A stretch of 64,000 bases of DNA from Paraburkholderia agricolaris (GTDB lineage Bacteria > Pseudomonadota > Gammaproteobacteria > Burkholderiales > Burkholderiaceae): the NCBI RefSeq assembly GCF_009455635.1, contig NZ_QPER01000002.1:1178001-1242000 (forward strand), given 5' to 3'. Under the pieces are notes generated by a model, which saw only the letters and a list, made by a program, of their open reading frames with translations, made no database searches and had not been told where the DNA came from. Shown here in pieces: positions 1-7,413 of the stretch. Numbering within the stretch: the first letter of the stretch is position 1; each line of letters starts with the position of its first letter. The position numbers were made by a program, and so were the translations under genes.

Positions 1-699
1 GCGCGCCTGAATGCGTGGACGACCGCGATGCGCGAGATGATCATCGAGGCCCTCGGGCGTTTCGACGCGGATGACAGCGTTGCCGCGATCGTCATGACGG
101 GAGCGGGCGACCGCGCGTTTTCCGCCGGGCAGGATCTGTCGGAGGCACATGACTTCGACGGCGAACGCGCGGTCGCGTGGATCAAGGAGTGGGAGCGCTA
201 CTACACGGTCTTGCGCGGGTTGAGGAAACCGCTCGTCATGGCCTTGAACGGCACGGCGGCCGGCTCCGCGTTTCAGGTCGCCTTGCTCGGCGATATCCGC
301 GTCGGCCATCCGGGGGTGCGCATGGGGCAGCCGGAAATCAACGCGGGGATCGCCAGCACGACCGGCCCGTGGATCATGAGCGAGATGCTCGGGATGTCCC
401 GCACCATCGAATTGACGCTGACCGGCCGCCTGATGGACGCCGAGGAATGCCACCGCATCGGCTTGATTCATCACATCGTTCCAGCGGATCAGGTGTTCGC
501 CAAGGCTCTCGAAATCGCCACTGAACTGGCCGCCAAACCACCCGTCGCGATGCGTCTGGACAAGCAGCGTTTCCGCGAGATGACGGAGCCGAGCTTTCGC
601 GACGCCATCGAGGCGGGCGCACGTATCCAGCGCGAAGCCTACGACTCCGGGGAGCCGGCGCGAATGATGGAAGCGTTCTTCCGCGAACGCGCGAAGTAA
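1..699 (+). CDS. Crotonase-family (enoyl-CoA hydratase/isomerase) protein, 5' end cut by window
   Basis: The frame is open from base 1 and the first internal ATG is at 28, so the N-terminus lies outside the window; about 232 residues are visible. The crotonase fold is clear: an oxyanion-hole segment (GDRAFSAGQDL), a second one (NGTAAGSAFQVALLGD) and the QPEINAG/LTGRLMDAEE/GLIHHIVP series. The first catalytic Glu of classical hydratases (Glu144 of rat enoyl-CoA hydratase, in GGGCELAMMCD) is replaced by Gln, while the second (the Glu of QPE) is kept. That one-Glu pattern resembles enoyl-CoA isomerases or other crotonases more than hydratases. It sits 46 bp upstream of an ABC importer and an acyl-CoA ligase, so it probably acts on the CoA ester of the imported acid. 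The substrate is unknown. Confidence 0.85.
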   Translation, partial: ARLNAWTTAMREMIIEALGRFDADDSVAAIVMTGAGDRAFSAGQDLSEAHDFDGERAVAWIKEWERYYTVLRGLRKPLVMALNGTAAGSAFQVALLGDIRVGHPGVRMGQPEINAGIASTTGPWIMSEMLGMSRTIELTLTGRLMDAEECHRIGLIHHIVPADQVFAKALEIATELAAKPPVAMRLDKQRFREMTEPSFRDAIEAGARIQREAYDSGEPARMMEAFFRERAK

Positions 700-745
700 A
701 ACAAACCGCGGCCGTTTCTTTTCATCCTGTGCGGGAGACCTGAGC

Positions 746-1807
746 ATGACGCAAGACTTCAACCTGACCCGGCGCCTCTTTCTGCAAGGCGTCGGTGGTG
801 TTGCACTCGCCGGCGCCATGCCGGTCCTGGCCGGAGCGCAGTCCAAACAGATCGTCGTTTCCGATCCTGGTGGTCCGTACACCACCGCGTATCGCCAGGC
901 GTTTTACGACCCGTTCGAAAAAGCCACCGGGATCAAGGTGGTGAGCGTGGCGCGCGAATCCCAACCGGTTGCGCAACTTGCCGCGATGGTGCAGACCAGA
1001 AACTACGTGTGGGACGTCACCACGCTCACGCTTTCCGCGGACATTCCGTACCTGGAATCAAAGGGTTTTCTTGAGCCGATCGGCCTGAAGGGTAGCGATT
1101 TTCCCGACGTGATGGCCGAAGCGGTGACGCCGAACTGGCTCGGCGTCGACGTCTATGCCACCGTGCTCGCGTACCGGCAAGACAAGTTCGGGCAGAACGG
1201 TCCGAAATCGTGGGCGGACTTCTGGGACGTCAAACGCTTTCCGGGCCGGCGCTGTCTGCGCCGCAGTCCGCTGGACACACTCGAGCAGGCGCTGCTGGCC
1301 GACGGGGTATCGCTCGACAAGCTTTATCCGCTTGACGTCGACCGGGCATTCCGCAGTCTCGACCGGATCAAGCCGCACGTGAACATCTGGTGGACCTCCG
1401 GCGCTCAGGCCATGCAGGCGATCCAGAGTGGCGATGTCGACATGATCTCGACGTGGAACGGCCGTGCCCAGGCCGCGCGCGATGGCGGTGCGCCGGTCAC
1501 GATCGTATGGAACCAGGGGCTCTATTCGATCGAAGGGTGGGGCATTCCGAAAGGCACGCCACGGGCGGACTTCGCCCGGCAGTTCGTGCGCTTCTGTGGC
1601 GATGCGCAGCGTCAGTCCGTGCTTACCGCCACGCTTGCCTACGGCCCGACCAACCGCAAGGCATTCGACTCGATCCCGGCCGCGCGCGCCGCGATTCTGC
1701 CGACCGCGCCGGACAATCTGCGCGACATGCGCCTGCCGAGTCCGCAGTGGTGGGCCGACAACCGCCAGAAGGTGACCGAGCGCTTCAACACCTGGATCAT
1801 TTCCTGA
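746..1807 (+). CDS. ABC transporter periplasmic substrate-binding protein, spermidine/putrescine (PotD) type, Tat signal
   Basis: 353 residues. The N-terminus carries a twin-arginine signal (LTRRLFLQG, arginines at residues 9 and 10), a hydrophobic core and an AGA cleavage region near residue 31. The mature part has the extracellular solute-binding fold of the PotD/Fbp group (VSDPGGPYTTAYRQ, TTLTLSADIPYLE, DMISTWNGRAQ). It should deliver ligand to the ATPase and fused permease encoded directly downstream; the gap to the ATPase gene is 11 bp. The genetic company of a crotonase and an acyl-CoA synthetase suggests an organic acid ligand rather than a polyamine, which is inference only. A GGGAG ribosome site precedes the ATG. 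Confidence 0.88.
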   Translation: MTQDFNLTRRLFLQGVGGVALAGAMPVLAGAQSKQIVVSDPGGPYTTAYRQAFYDPFEKATGIKVVSVARESQPVAQLAAMVQTRNYVWDVTTLTLSADIPYLESKGFLEPIGLKGSDFPDVMAEAVTPNWLGVDVYATVLAYRQDKFGQNGPKSWADFWDVKRFPGRRCLRRSPLDTLEQALLADGVSLDKLYPLDVDRAFRSLDRIKPHVNIWWTSGAQAMQAIQSGDVDMISTWNGRAQAARDGGAPVTIVWNQGLYSIEGWGIPKGTPRADFARQFVRFCGDAQRQSVLTATLAYGPTNRKAFDSIPAARAAILPTAPDNLRDMRLPSPQWWADNRQKVTERFNTWIIS

Positions 1808-1818
1808 GGAGCGGCGCG

Positions 1819-2889
1819 ATGAGTGCGAAACTTGAAACGATCGGGATTGCGAAAGACTACGGTGACACCGTTGCGTTGCAACCGACCGATTTGACCGTAC
1901 AGGCCGGAGAATTTCTCACCTTGCTGGGTCCTTCCGGGTCCGGCAAGACCACGCTGTTGCAGATGATCTCCGGGCTCGTCGCGCCGACGGCGGGGCGCAT
2001 CGAGATCGACGGCCGCGACGTGACGCACGTGGAACCCGGTAAGCGGGGCATGGGCATGGTGTTTCAGAGCTATGCGCTGTTTCCTCATATGAGCGTGTGG
2101 GACAACGTGGCGTACGGTTTGCGGATGCGCCGCAAGTCACGTGAGGAGCTCAGGCGCGCGGTGGACGACGCGCTGACCATGGTACGCATGAGCGATTACG
2201 CGAAGCGCTACCCGAAAGAGCTGTCGGGCGGCCAGCAGCAGCGCATCGCGCTGGCGCGCTGTTTCGCGTACCGGCCTTCGGTGATTCTGCTCGACGAACC
2301 GCTCGGTGCGCTCGACAAGAAATTGCGCGAGCACATGCAGTCCGAGATTCGCCGCTTGCACAAGGAGCTCGGCGCGACCTTCGTCTACGTGACACACGAC
2401 CAGGACGAAGCACTGACGCTCTCCGATCGCATCTGCCTGATGAATCAGGCCCGCGTCGAACAGGTGGGCACGCCTGTCGATCTGTACGACCGGCCGGCCA
2501 CACGCTTCGCGGCGGGTTTCATCGGGCATTCGAATCTGCTTGAAGGTGCGGTCGATCACGAACGGGGCCCCAGTGGCGAACCGATTCTGCTGACGGCCGG
2601 CGGCCGCGTGCCGCTGCCGCAAGGCGGCGCTGCCGTAGCGGGTTCGCCCGGTGCAAAGCACTGTCTGCTGCTGCGTCCCGAGGCGCCGCGCCTTGTCGAA
2701 CCGAAGCGCGGTTTCCTCGACGGCACGATTTCCGACATTGTGTTTTTCGGCAGCGACACTCGCGTACAACTGACCCTGTCCGACGGCAGCCACCTGAGCG
2801 TGCGATGCGAGCGCAGTCTGTCGCCGTGCATTGGCGACACGGTCGGTCTGGTGTGGGACCCCCATCGCACCACGCTGCTGCGCGCGTGA
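1819..2889 (+). CDS. ABC transporter ATP-binding protein, PotA type
   Basis: 356 residues from the ATG at 1819, preceded by GAGGAG; the reading frame is open further upstream, but that part is antisense-like noise over the binding-protein gene. Walker A (GPSGSGKTTL, residues 37-46), Q-loop (VFQSYALFPHM), ABC signature (LSGGQQQR), Walker B (VILLDEPLGALD) and the switch His (THDQDEA) are all intact. A C-terminal TOBE-like region of about 110 residues follows, as in PotA/FbpC/MalK importers. It should energise the fused permease encoded 17 bp downstream. The role is clear; the transported substrate is not. Confidence 0.92.
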   Translation: MSAKLETIGIAKDYGDTVALQPTDLTVQAGEFLTLLGPSGSGKTTLLQMISGLVAPTAGRIEIDGRDVTHVEPGKRGMGMVFQSYALFPHMSVWDNVAYGLRMRRKSREELRRAVDDALTMVRMSDYAKRYPKELSGGQQQRIALARCFAYRPSVILLDEPLGALDKKLREHMQSEIRRLHKELGATFVYVTHDQDEALTLSDRICLMNQARVEQVGTPVDLYDRPATRFAAGFIGHSNLLEGAVDHERGPSGEPILLTAGGRVPLPQGGAAVAGSPGAKHCLLLRPEAPRLVEPKRGFLDGTISDIVFFGSDTRVQLTLSDGSHLSVRCERSLSPCIGDTVGLVWDPHRTTLLRA

Positions 2890-2906
2890 CGAACGAAGGA
2901 AGGATT

Positions 2907-4688
2907 ATGACTATTGCCCTTGAGGCGCAGCCTTCACACGAGGCCGCGCGATCGCGCCGTTTCAGATGGCTTGCGCAGGCGGTCCGCTTCCTGCCGATCG
3001 TCCCGACGCTGCTGTTCCTGCTGTGCTTTTTCATCGTGCCGGTCGGCGAGATACTGCAAGGCGGCCTCTTCAACGCGGACGGCACCTTCGGCCTCGGACA
3101 GTTCGAGCGGATTGCCCGCACGCCGGTCTACGCGAAGGTGCTGTGGATCACGTTTTCCATCTCATTTCTCACCGCGGCTATTTCCGTTCTGCTCGGCTAT
3201 CCGGTGGCGTATCTGCTAAGCCGCCTGTCGCCACGCGCGCGTGAGCGATGGCTGCTCTGGATCATGCTGCCGTTCTGGACCAGTTACCTGGTCAAAACCT
3301 ATGCGTGGATGCTGCTGCTGTCGAAGACGGGTGTGCTGTCCACCATCGCGCTCGCGCTGGGGCTCGTCAAGGAAACCAGCGGCACCATTCCGTCGCTGAC
3401 CGGCGTGCTGGTCGGGATGGTTCACGCCATGCTGCCGCTCGCGGTGATGACGATGCTGCCCGTCATGCGTGGCATTGACGATCGTCTCGCCCAAGCTGCC
3501 GAGACGCTGGGCGCGGAGCGCAGCATGAGCTTCTTCACCGTGGTTCTGCCGCTTTCTTCGCCAGGTGTCGCTGCAGCGGGATTGCTCGTGTTCATTTCGA
3601 GCCTCGGTTTCTTTATCGTTCCCGCGCTGCTTGGCTCGCCACGGGAAACGATGATCGCGCAGCTGGTGATTTCTTCGGTGCTCGAACTGTTCGATATGCG
3701 GTTTGCCGGTGCGTTGTCCACGGTGCTGCTGCTGTGTTCGATTGCCATCTTCCTCGTGTACGACAGACTGGTCGGACTCTCCTCGCTGACGGGCGAGGTG
3801 CAGGACAAGCGCCGCGGTTCCCGCGCACAAGGCGTGAAGCTGGCGGTGCTGATGACGCTCGGCCGTTTGACGGCGCCGCTCGTCAAACGGCGCGCCATGC
3901 GTTCGCTGAGTTCCGGGGCGAGGGTGGGCCCACTGCGTGTCTATACCGTCGCGGTGCTGATGGTACTGGTGGCGCCGGTCCTCTCCGTCATCCCGTATGC
4001 CTTCACGCGCAGCGACTTCATTGCGTTTCCGCCGAAGCTGTTCAGCTTCAGATGGTTCGGCACATTCCTGCAGTCGCCGGTCTGGCAGAGCGCACTCCTT
4101 CGTTCATTCGAGGTGGGCCTCGGCACCGCGGTCCTCTCGCTTGCCCTGGGTTTCGGCGCGACGCTGGCGCTGACCCGTATGTCGCAGCGCGCGAGCAAGC
4201 CACTCTTCGCGTTGCTCGTCGCGCCGCTGATCGTGCCGCGTATCGTGGTTGCGGTCGGCCTGCTGTATCTGTTCGCCAACCTCGGGCTGACGGGGACCAA
4301 TCTCGGCCTGGTGATCGGGCATACCGTGCTGGCGATTCCTTACGTCGTGGTCACGCTCGCGGCCGGTTTTCGCCAGTTCGACTGGCGTCTCGACGACGCC
4401 GCCAGGGTAATGGGCGCATCGCCCGCGCGACGCATTGCGACGATCGTGCTGCCGTTGTTGATGGCGAGCGTGACGGCCGCCTTCCTGTTCGCCTTCATCG
4501 TTTCATTCGACGACCTGACGATTGCGATCTTCGTTAGCGGCGGGATCAACACCACGCTGCCCAAACAGATGTGGGACGACATCCAGCTTGCCATCACGCC
4601 GACGCTCGCAGCGGTATCGACGACGCTCATCGTCCTGATCGCGCTGGTCGTTTTCATTTCCTCCCGGCTGCGGCACGCAACGCGCTAA
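2907..4688 (+). CDS. ABC transporter permease, two PotB/PotC-like domains fused in one chain
   Basis: 593 residues from the ATG at 2907 (AAGGA 5 bp upstream). Two complete BPD-type permease halves occur in one polypeptide: residues about 20-290 and about 340-590, joined by a basic linker (residues 297-340, rich in Lys/Arg). Each half has its own EAA loop, the cytoplasmic contact for the ATPase: AAETLGAERS near 197-206 and DDAARVMGASPARR near 496-509. About six membrane segments per half are apparent. In most Pot/Fbp-like importers the two halves are separate PotB and PotC proteins; fused versions are known in iron(III) importers (FbpB-like). It completes the importer with the two upstream genes. 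Confidence 0.9.
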   Translation: MTIALEAQPSHEAARSRRFRWLAQAVRFLPIVPTLLFLLCFFIVPVGEILQGGLFNADGTFGLGQFERIARTPVYAKVLWITFSISFLTAAISVLLGYPVAYLLSRLSPRARERWLLWIMLPFWTSYLVKTYAWMLLLSKTGVLSTIALALGLVKETSGTIPSLTGVLVGMVHAMLPLAVMTMLPVMRGIDDRLAQAAETLGAERSMSFFTVVLPLSSPGVAAAGLLVFISSLGFFIVPALLGSPRETMIAQLVISSVLELFDMRFAGALSTVLLLCSIAIFLVYDRLVGLSSLTGEVQDKRRGSRAQGVKLAVLMTLGRLTAPLVKRRAMRSLSSGARVGPLRVYTVAVLMVLVAPVLSVIPYAFTRSDFIAFPPKLFSFRWFGTFLQSPVWQSALLRSFEVGLGTAVLSLALGFGATLALTRMSQRASKPLFALLVAPLIVPRIVVAVGLLYLFANLGLTGTNLGLVIGHTVLAIPYVVVTLAAGFRQFDWRLDDAARVMGASPARRIATIVLPLLMASVTAAFLFAFIVSFDDLTIAIFVSGGINTTLPKQMWDDIQLAITPTLAAVSTTLIVLIALVVFISSRLRHATR

Positions 4689-4714
4689 CGATACGGTTTC
4701 CACTCTATTTGACC

Positions 4715-6256
4715 ATGCACAGCTATTCCCAATACTTCCCGCAACGTCACCCGCAAGATGCGCTGGACTGCGCGCCGCTGATCGCCGCCGGTTTGCGCGA
4801 CAAGCTATCGGCTGCCGTTCTCCATTTCGACGAACACGCCGTCACGCGCGCCGAAACCGCGCAACGCATCGCTCAATTGCAGCGCTGGTTCGCGGACCAG
4901 CAACTGGTTGCGGGTGATCGCGTCGCGGTGATGCTCGGCAACAGCGCCGAGCATATTCACCTCATCTATTCGCTGATTCTGAGCGGCCTGGTGTGGGTGC
5001 CCGTCAATACCAAGCTGCGCCGCGCAGGGCTCGAGTATCTGATCGGGCACGCCGAGCCGAAATTGTTCATCTCGGAGTCCGCATTCGACGAGGTGCTCCA
5101 CGGTATCGAGTACGGCAACGCGCGCAGAATCGAACTGCCTGCTTTCGACCCCGGCGATACTCGCGCGACGCTCGCCACCCCTTGCATCGATCCGGGCGAC
5201 CCTTTGTGCGTGATCTATACCTCCGGTACGACGGGCGCGCCGAAGGGCGTGGTCTTTACCCACCGGATGATGCGTATTGCGAGCGAAGCGGCGATGCAGG
5301 TCGCGGATGTCCGTCCGGGCGACAAACTGTTTCTGTGGGAGCCGTTGTGCCATATCGGCGGCGCACAGATGCTCATGCTGCCCTTTCTCGATGCCGTCGA
5401 GTTGCATGTCGTGCCGCGCTTCTCCGCGACGCAGTTCTGGGCGCAGATTGCCCGCTCACGGGCGACGCAACTGCACTATCTCGGTGGCGTGCTCGACATC
5501 CTGATGCAGCTTCCCGACGACGCCCAGCCGGAGGCGCATACGATTCGCGTGGCATGGGGCGCGGGCGTCAGCGCTTCGGCGTGGAAGGGCATCGAATCGC
5601 GGCTCCAGGTTCGGCTGCGCGAGTGCTATGGCATGACGGAGTGTTCGAGTTTCGCGACGCTGAATGCAAGCGGCAAGCCCGGCTCGGTCGGCAAGGCGCT
5701 GCCATGGATCGACGTGGAGTTGCTTGACGAGAACGGCGAACCGGTCGCGGACGGCGAGGCGGGCGAGATCGTACTTTCGAGCCGCGTGGAAGGCACATTC
5801 TTGCCGACCTACCTGAAGAACGAAGACGCGACCCGCGCCGCGCTGCGTAACGGCAAGCTGCACACCGGCGACAGTGCGCGGCGTGATGCCGACGGCGATC
5901 TGTTCTTCGTCGGCAGGCGCACGGATAGCATGCGGGTGCGCGGCGAGAATGTATCGGCATGGGAGATCGAACGCGTATTCGCGCAACATCCGGCCGTCCG
6001 GGCGAGTGCTGCGATCGGCGTTGCCTCGGCGGTCGGGGAGCAGGAAATCCTGCTCAACGTGCAGTTCAACGACGTCGCCGTCGACTGGGAATCAATGCAC
6101 GCGTGGGCGGCGGAGCGTCTCGCGAGCTTCCAGTTGCCGCGTTACTATCGGGCGGTGACGCACTTCGAATTGACACCCAGCGAGCGGATTAAAAAGCACC
6201 TGCTCACACGCGATGTCAGCGATGCCTGGGACCGGTCGGCTAGCGTAGCCGTGTGA
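4715..6256 (+). CDS. AMP-dependent acyl-CoA synthetase/ligase
   Basis: 513 residues. The ATG at 4715 lies 26 bp after the permease stop. The ANL-superfamily motifs are present: phosphate loop (YTSGTTGAPKGVVFTH, about residues 168-183), the A5 motif ECYGMTEC, the A7/A8 region (LHTGDSARRDADGDLFFVGR, RGENVSAWEIE) and the C-terminal catalytic lysine region (PSERIKKHLL). It should activate a carboxylic acid to its acyl-CoA through an acyl-adenylate. With the importer upstream and a crotonase at the head of the cluster, the module looks like uptake, CoA activation and beta-oxidation-like processing of one acid. The sequence resembles the CaiC/long-chain ligase group, but I cannot assign the acid. 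Confidence 0.88.
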   Translation: MHSYSQYFPQRHPQDALDCAPLIAAGLRDKLSAAVLHFDEHAVTRAETAQRIAQLQRWFADQQLVAGDRVAVMLGNSAEHIHLIYSLILSGLVWVPVNTKLRRAGLEYLIGHAEPKLFISESAFDEVLHGIEYGNARRIELPAFDPGDTRATLATPCIDPGDPLCVIYTSGTTGAPKGVVFTHRMMRIASEAAMQVADVRPGDKLFLWEPLCHIGGAQMLMLPFLDAVELHVVPRFSATQFWAQIARSRATQLHYLGGVLDILMQLPDDAQPEAHTIRVAWGAGVSASAWKGIESRLQVRLRECYGMTECSSFATLNASGKPGSVGKALPWIDVELLDENGEPVADGEAGEIVLSSRVEGTFLPTYLKNEDATRAALRNGKLHTGDSARRDADGDLFFVGRRTDSMRVRGENVSAWEIERVFAQHPAVRASAAIGVASAVGEQEILLNVQFNDVAVDWESMHAWAAERLASFQLPRYYRAVTHFELTPSERIKKHLLTRDVSDAWDRSASVAV

Positions 6257-6306
6257 GGTAAGTTATTGCGTATAGATAGATTAATATCTTCATGCGATAA
6301 TTGGAG

Positions 6307-6323
6307 CCTGTTAGAACAACAGG
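6307..6323. promoter_or_regulatory. Inverted repeat CCTGTT-N5-AACAGG at the start of the IclR gene
   Basis: Perfect 6-bp arms around a 5-bp spacer. The right arm contains the AACAGG that would serve as ribosome site for the TTG at 6332 (8-nt spacing). A repressor bound here, or an RNA hairpin, would block initiation, which fits autoregulation by the IclR protein. No independent support. Confidence 0.4.
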
Positions 6324-6331
6324 TTTTCATC

Positions 6332-7177
6332 TTGACCACTGTACCGCCGCCAACCCCGCGTAAGAAAAAGAGCGACTCCACTGCCGTGCGAGAAGCGCCG
6401 GCTGATCCGACAGCCTCGTCGCTGTACGTTCAGTCGGTCGAGAAAGCGATGACCGTGCTCACGGCTTTCGACGGCAGCAAGCGGCAGCTATCGCTCTCGG
6501 AGATCGCGGCGCTGACCGGCTTCGACATGAGTGCGACGCAGCGTTTTACGTTCACGCTCGCGGCGCTCGGCTATCTGTTCAAGGATCCCGAAAGCCGCAA
6601 GTATGAGTTGTCGCCGAAGCTGCTCGATTTCACGTACCACTATCTGACTTCGAACGATCTGGTCAGCCGCGCCACGCCGTATTTGCAGCAACTCGGATCC
6701 GAGACCGAGGAGGCCACGAACCTCACGGTCCTCGACGACACCGATATTATCTTTGTGTTGCGGATTGTCAGCCGCAACGTCTTCAATGCGCATGTCATTA
6801 CCGGCTCACGTTTGCCCGCTTATTGCACGGCGCCGGGACTGGCTATTCTCGCAACCTTCGACGACGGCGAAGTCGACGATATTCTCGCTCGTACGAATCT
6901 CGTCGCATACACGGCCGCCACGATTTACCAGCCGCGCAAGATCAAGGAACGCATCGCCCAGATTCGCAAGCAAGGCTACGCGCATACGGAAGACGAGTAC
7001 TTTGTCAGCGACATCTCGACCGCCGCGGCTATTACCAATGCAAAAGGGCGTGGGGTGGGGGCGGTCAATATCGCCGTGGCGCGGCCGCGATGGCAGGCCG
7101 ATCGCGATGAGCGCCGCTTTGCCGATCTCGTGATCTCGACGGCTTCGGCAATTTCATCGCGGCGAAGGGCCGACTAA
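6332..7177 (+). CDS. IclR-family transcriptional regulator
   Basis: 281 residues from a TTG at 6332. I chose it because AACAGG lies 8 nt upstream; an earlier TTG at 6266 adds an atypical leader, and the next ATG at about 6449 would cut into the first helix. The winged helix-turn-helix occupies about residues 30-90 (SVEKAMTVLTAFDG, LSLSEIAALTGFDMSATQRF, YLFKDPESRKYELSPK), followed by the IclR effector domain with the conserved VISRNVFNAHVITGSRLPAYCTAPGL stretch split around residues 145-170 and a C-terminal ITNAKGRGVGAVNIAV segment. It is on the same strand as the acyl-CoA ligase gene, 75 bp downstream, and is the likely regulator of the module at 1-6256. Confidence 0.88.
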   Translation: MTTVPPPTPRKKKSDSTAVREAPADPTASSLYVQSVEKAMTVLTAFDGSKRQLSLSEIAALTGFDMSATQRFTFTLAALGYLFKDPESRKYELSPKLLDFTYHYLTSNDLVSRATPYLQQLGSETEEATNLTVLDDTDIIFVLRIVSRNVFNAHVITGSRLPAYCTAPGLAILATFDDGEVDDILARTNLVAYTAATIYQPRKIKERIAQIRKQGYAHTEDEYFVSDISTAAAITNAKGRGVGAVNIAVARPRWQADRDERRFADLVISTASAISSRRRAD

Positions 7178-7327
7178 GTCTTTGCCTTTTTCCGCGGCGG
7201 GCGCGCTGCCGCGGATCTCCAACTGAGTATTGATACGTTCGGACTTCGCCCGCGGTGGACCGGTGCGCGATGAGCGTCGCGCCCACTCGCGCTCGCATCA
7301 GTGGAATCCCTTAGCGACGCTTCCCGG

Positions 7328-7343
7328 ATGGTAGCGTTACCAT
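7328..7343. promoter_or_regulatory. LacI-family operator 1 (ATGGTAGCGTTACCAT)
   Basis: Near-perfect 16-bp palindrome with a central CG, the hallmark of LacI/GntR-gluconate-type operators. A second copy lies exactly 60 bp downstream at 7388-7403. The LacI-family gene at 11465 is the obvious candidate binder. Confidence 0.75.
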
Positions 7344-7387
7344 GCATACCACCAAGAAGCTTCGCCGGATTCCAAGCATGAAGCGCA

Positions 7388-7403
7388 ATGGTATCGCTAC
7401 CAT
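7388..7403. promoter_or_regulatory. LacI-family operator 2 (ATGGTATCGCTACCAT)
   Basis: Second copy of the 16-bp palindrome, differing from the first at two central positions that keep the symmetry. It ends immediately before the GGAG ribosome site at 7404-7407 of the dehydratase gene. Bound repressor would block both transcription and access to the start region; the 60-bp centre-to-centre spacing would allow looping or cooperative binding. Confidence 0.75.
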
Positions 7404-7413
7404 GGAGATGTCC

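Noticed and set aside
7192..7214. CCGCGGC ... GCCGCGG hairpin after the IclR gene as terminator
   Set aside because: No U-tract on either strand side; a chance GC-rich stem is likely in DNA of this composition.
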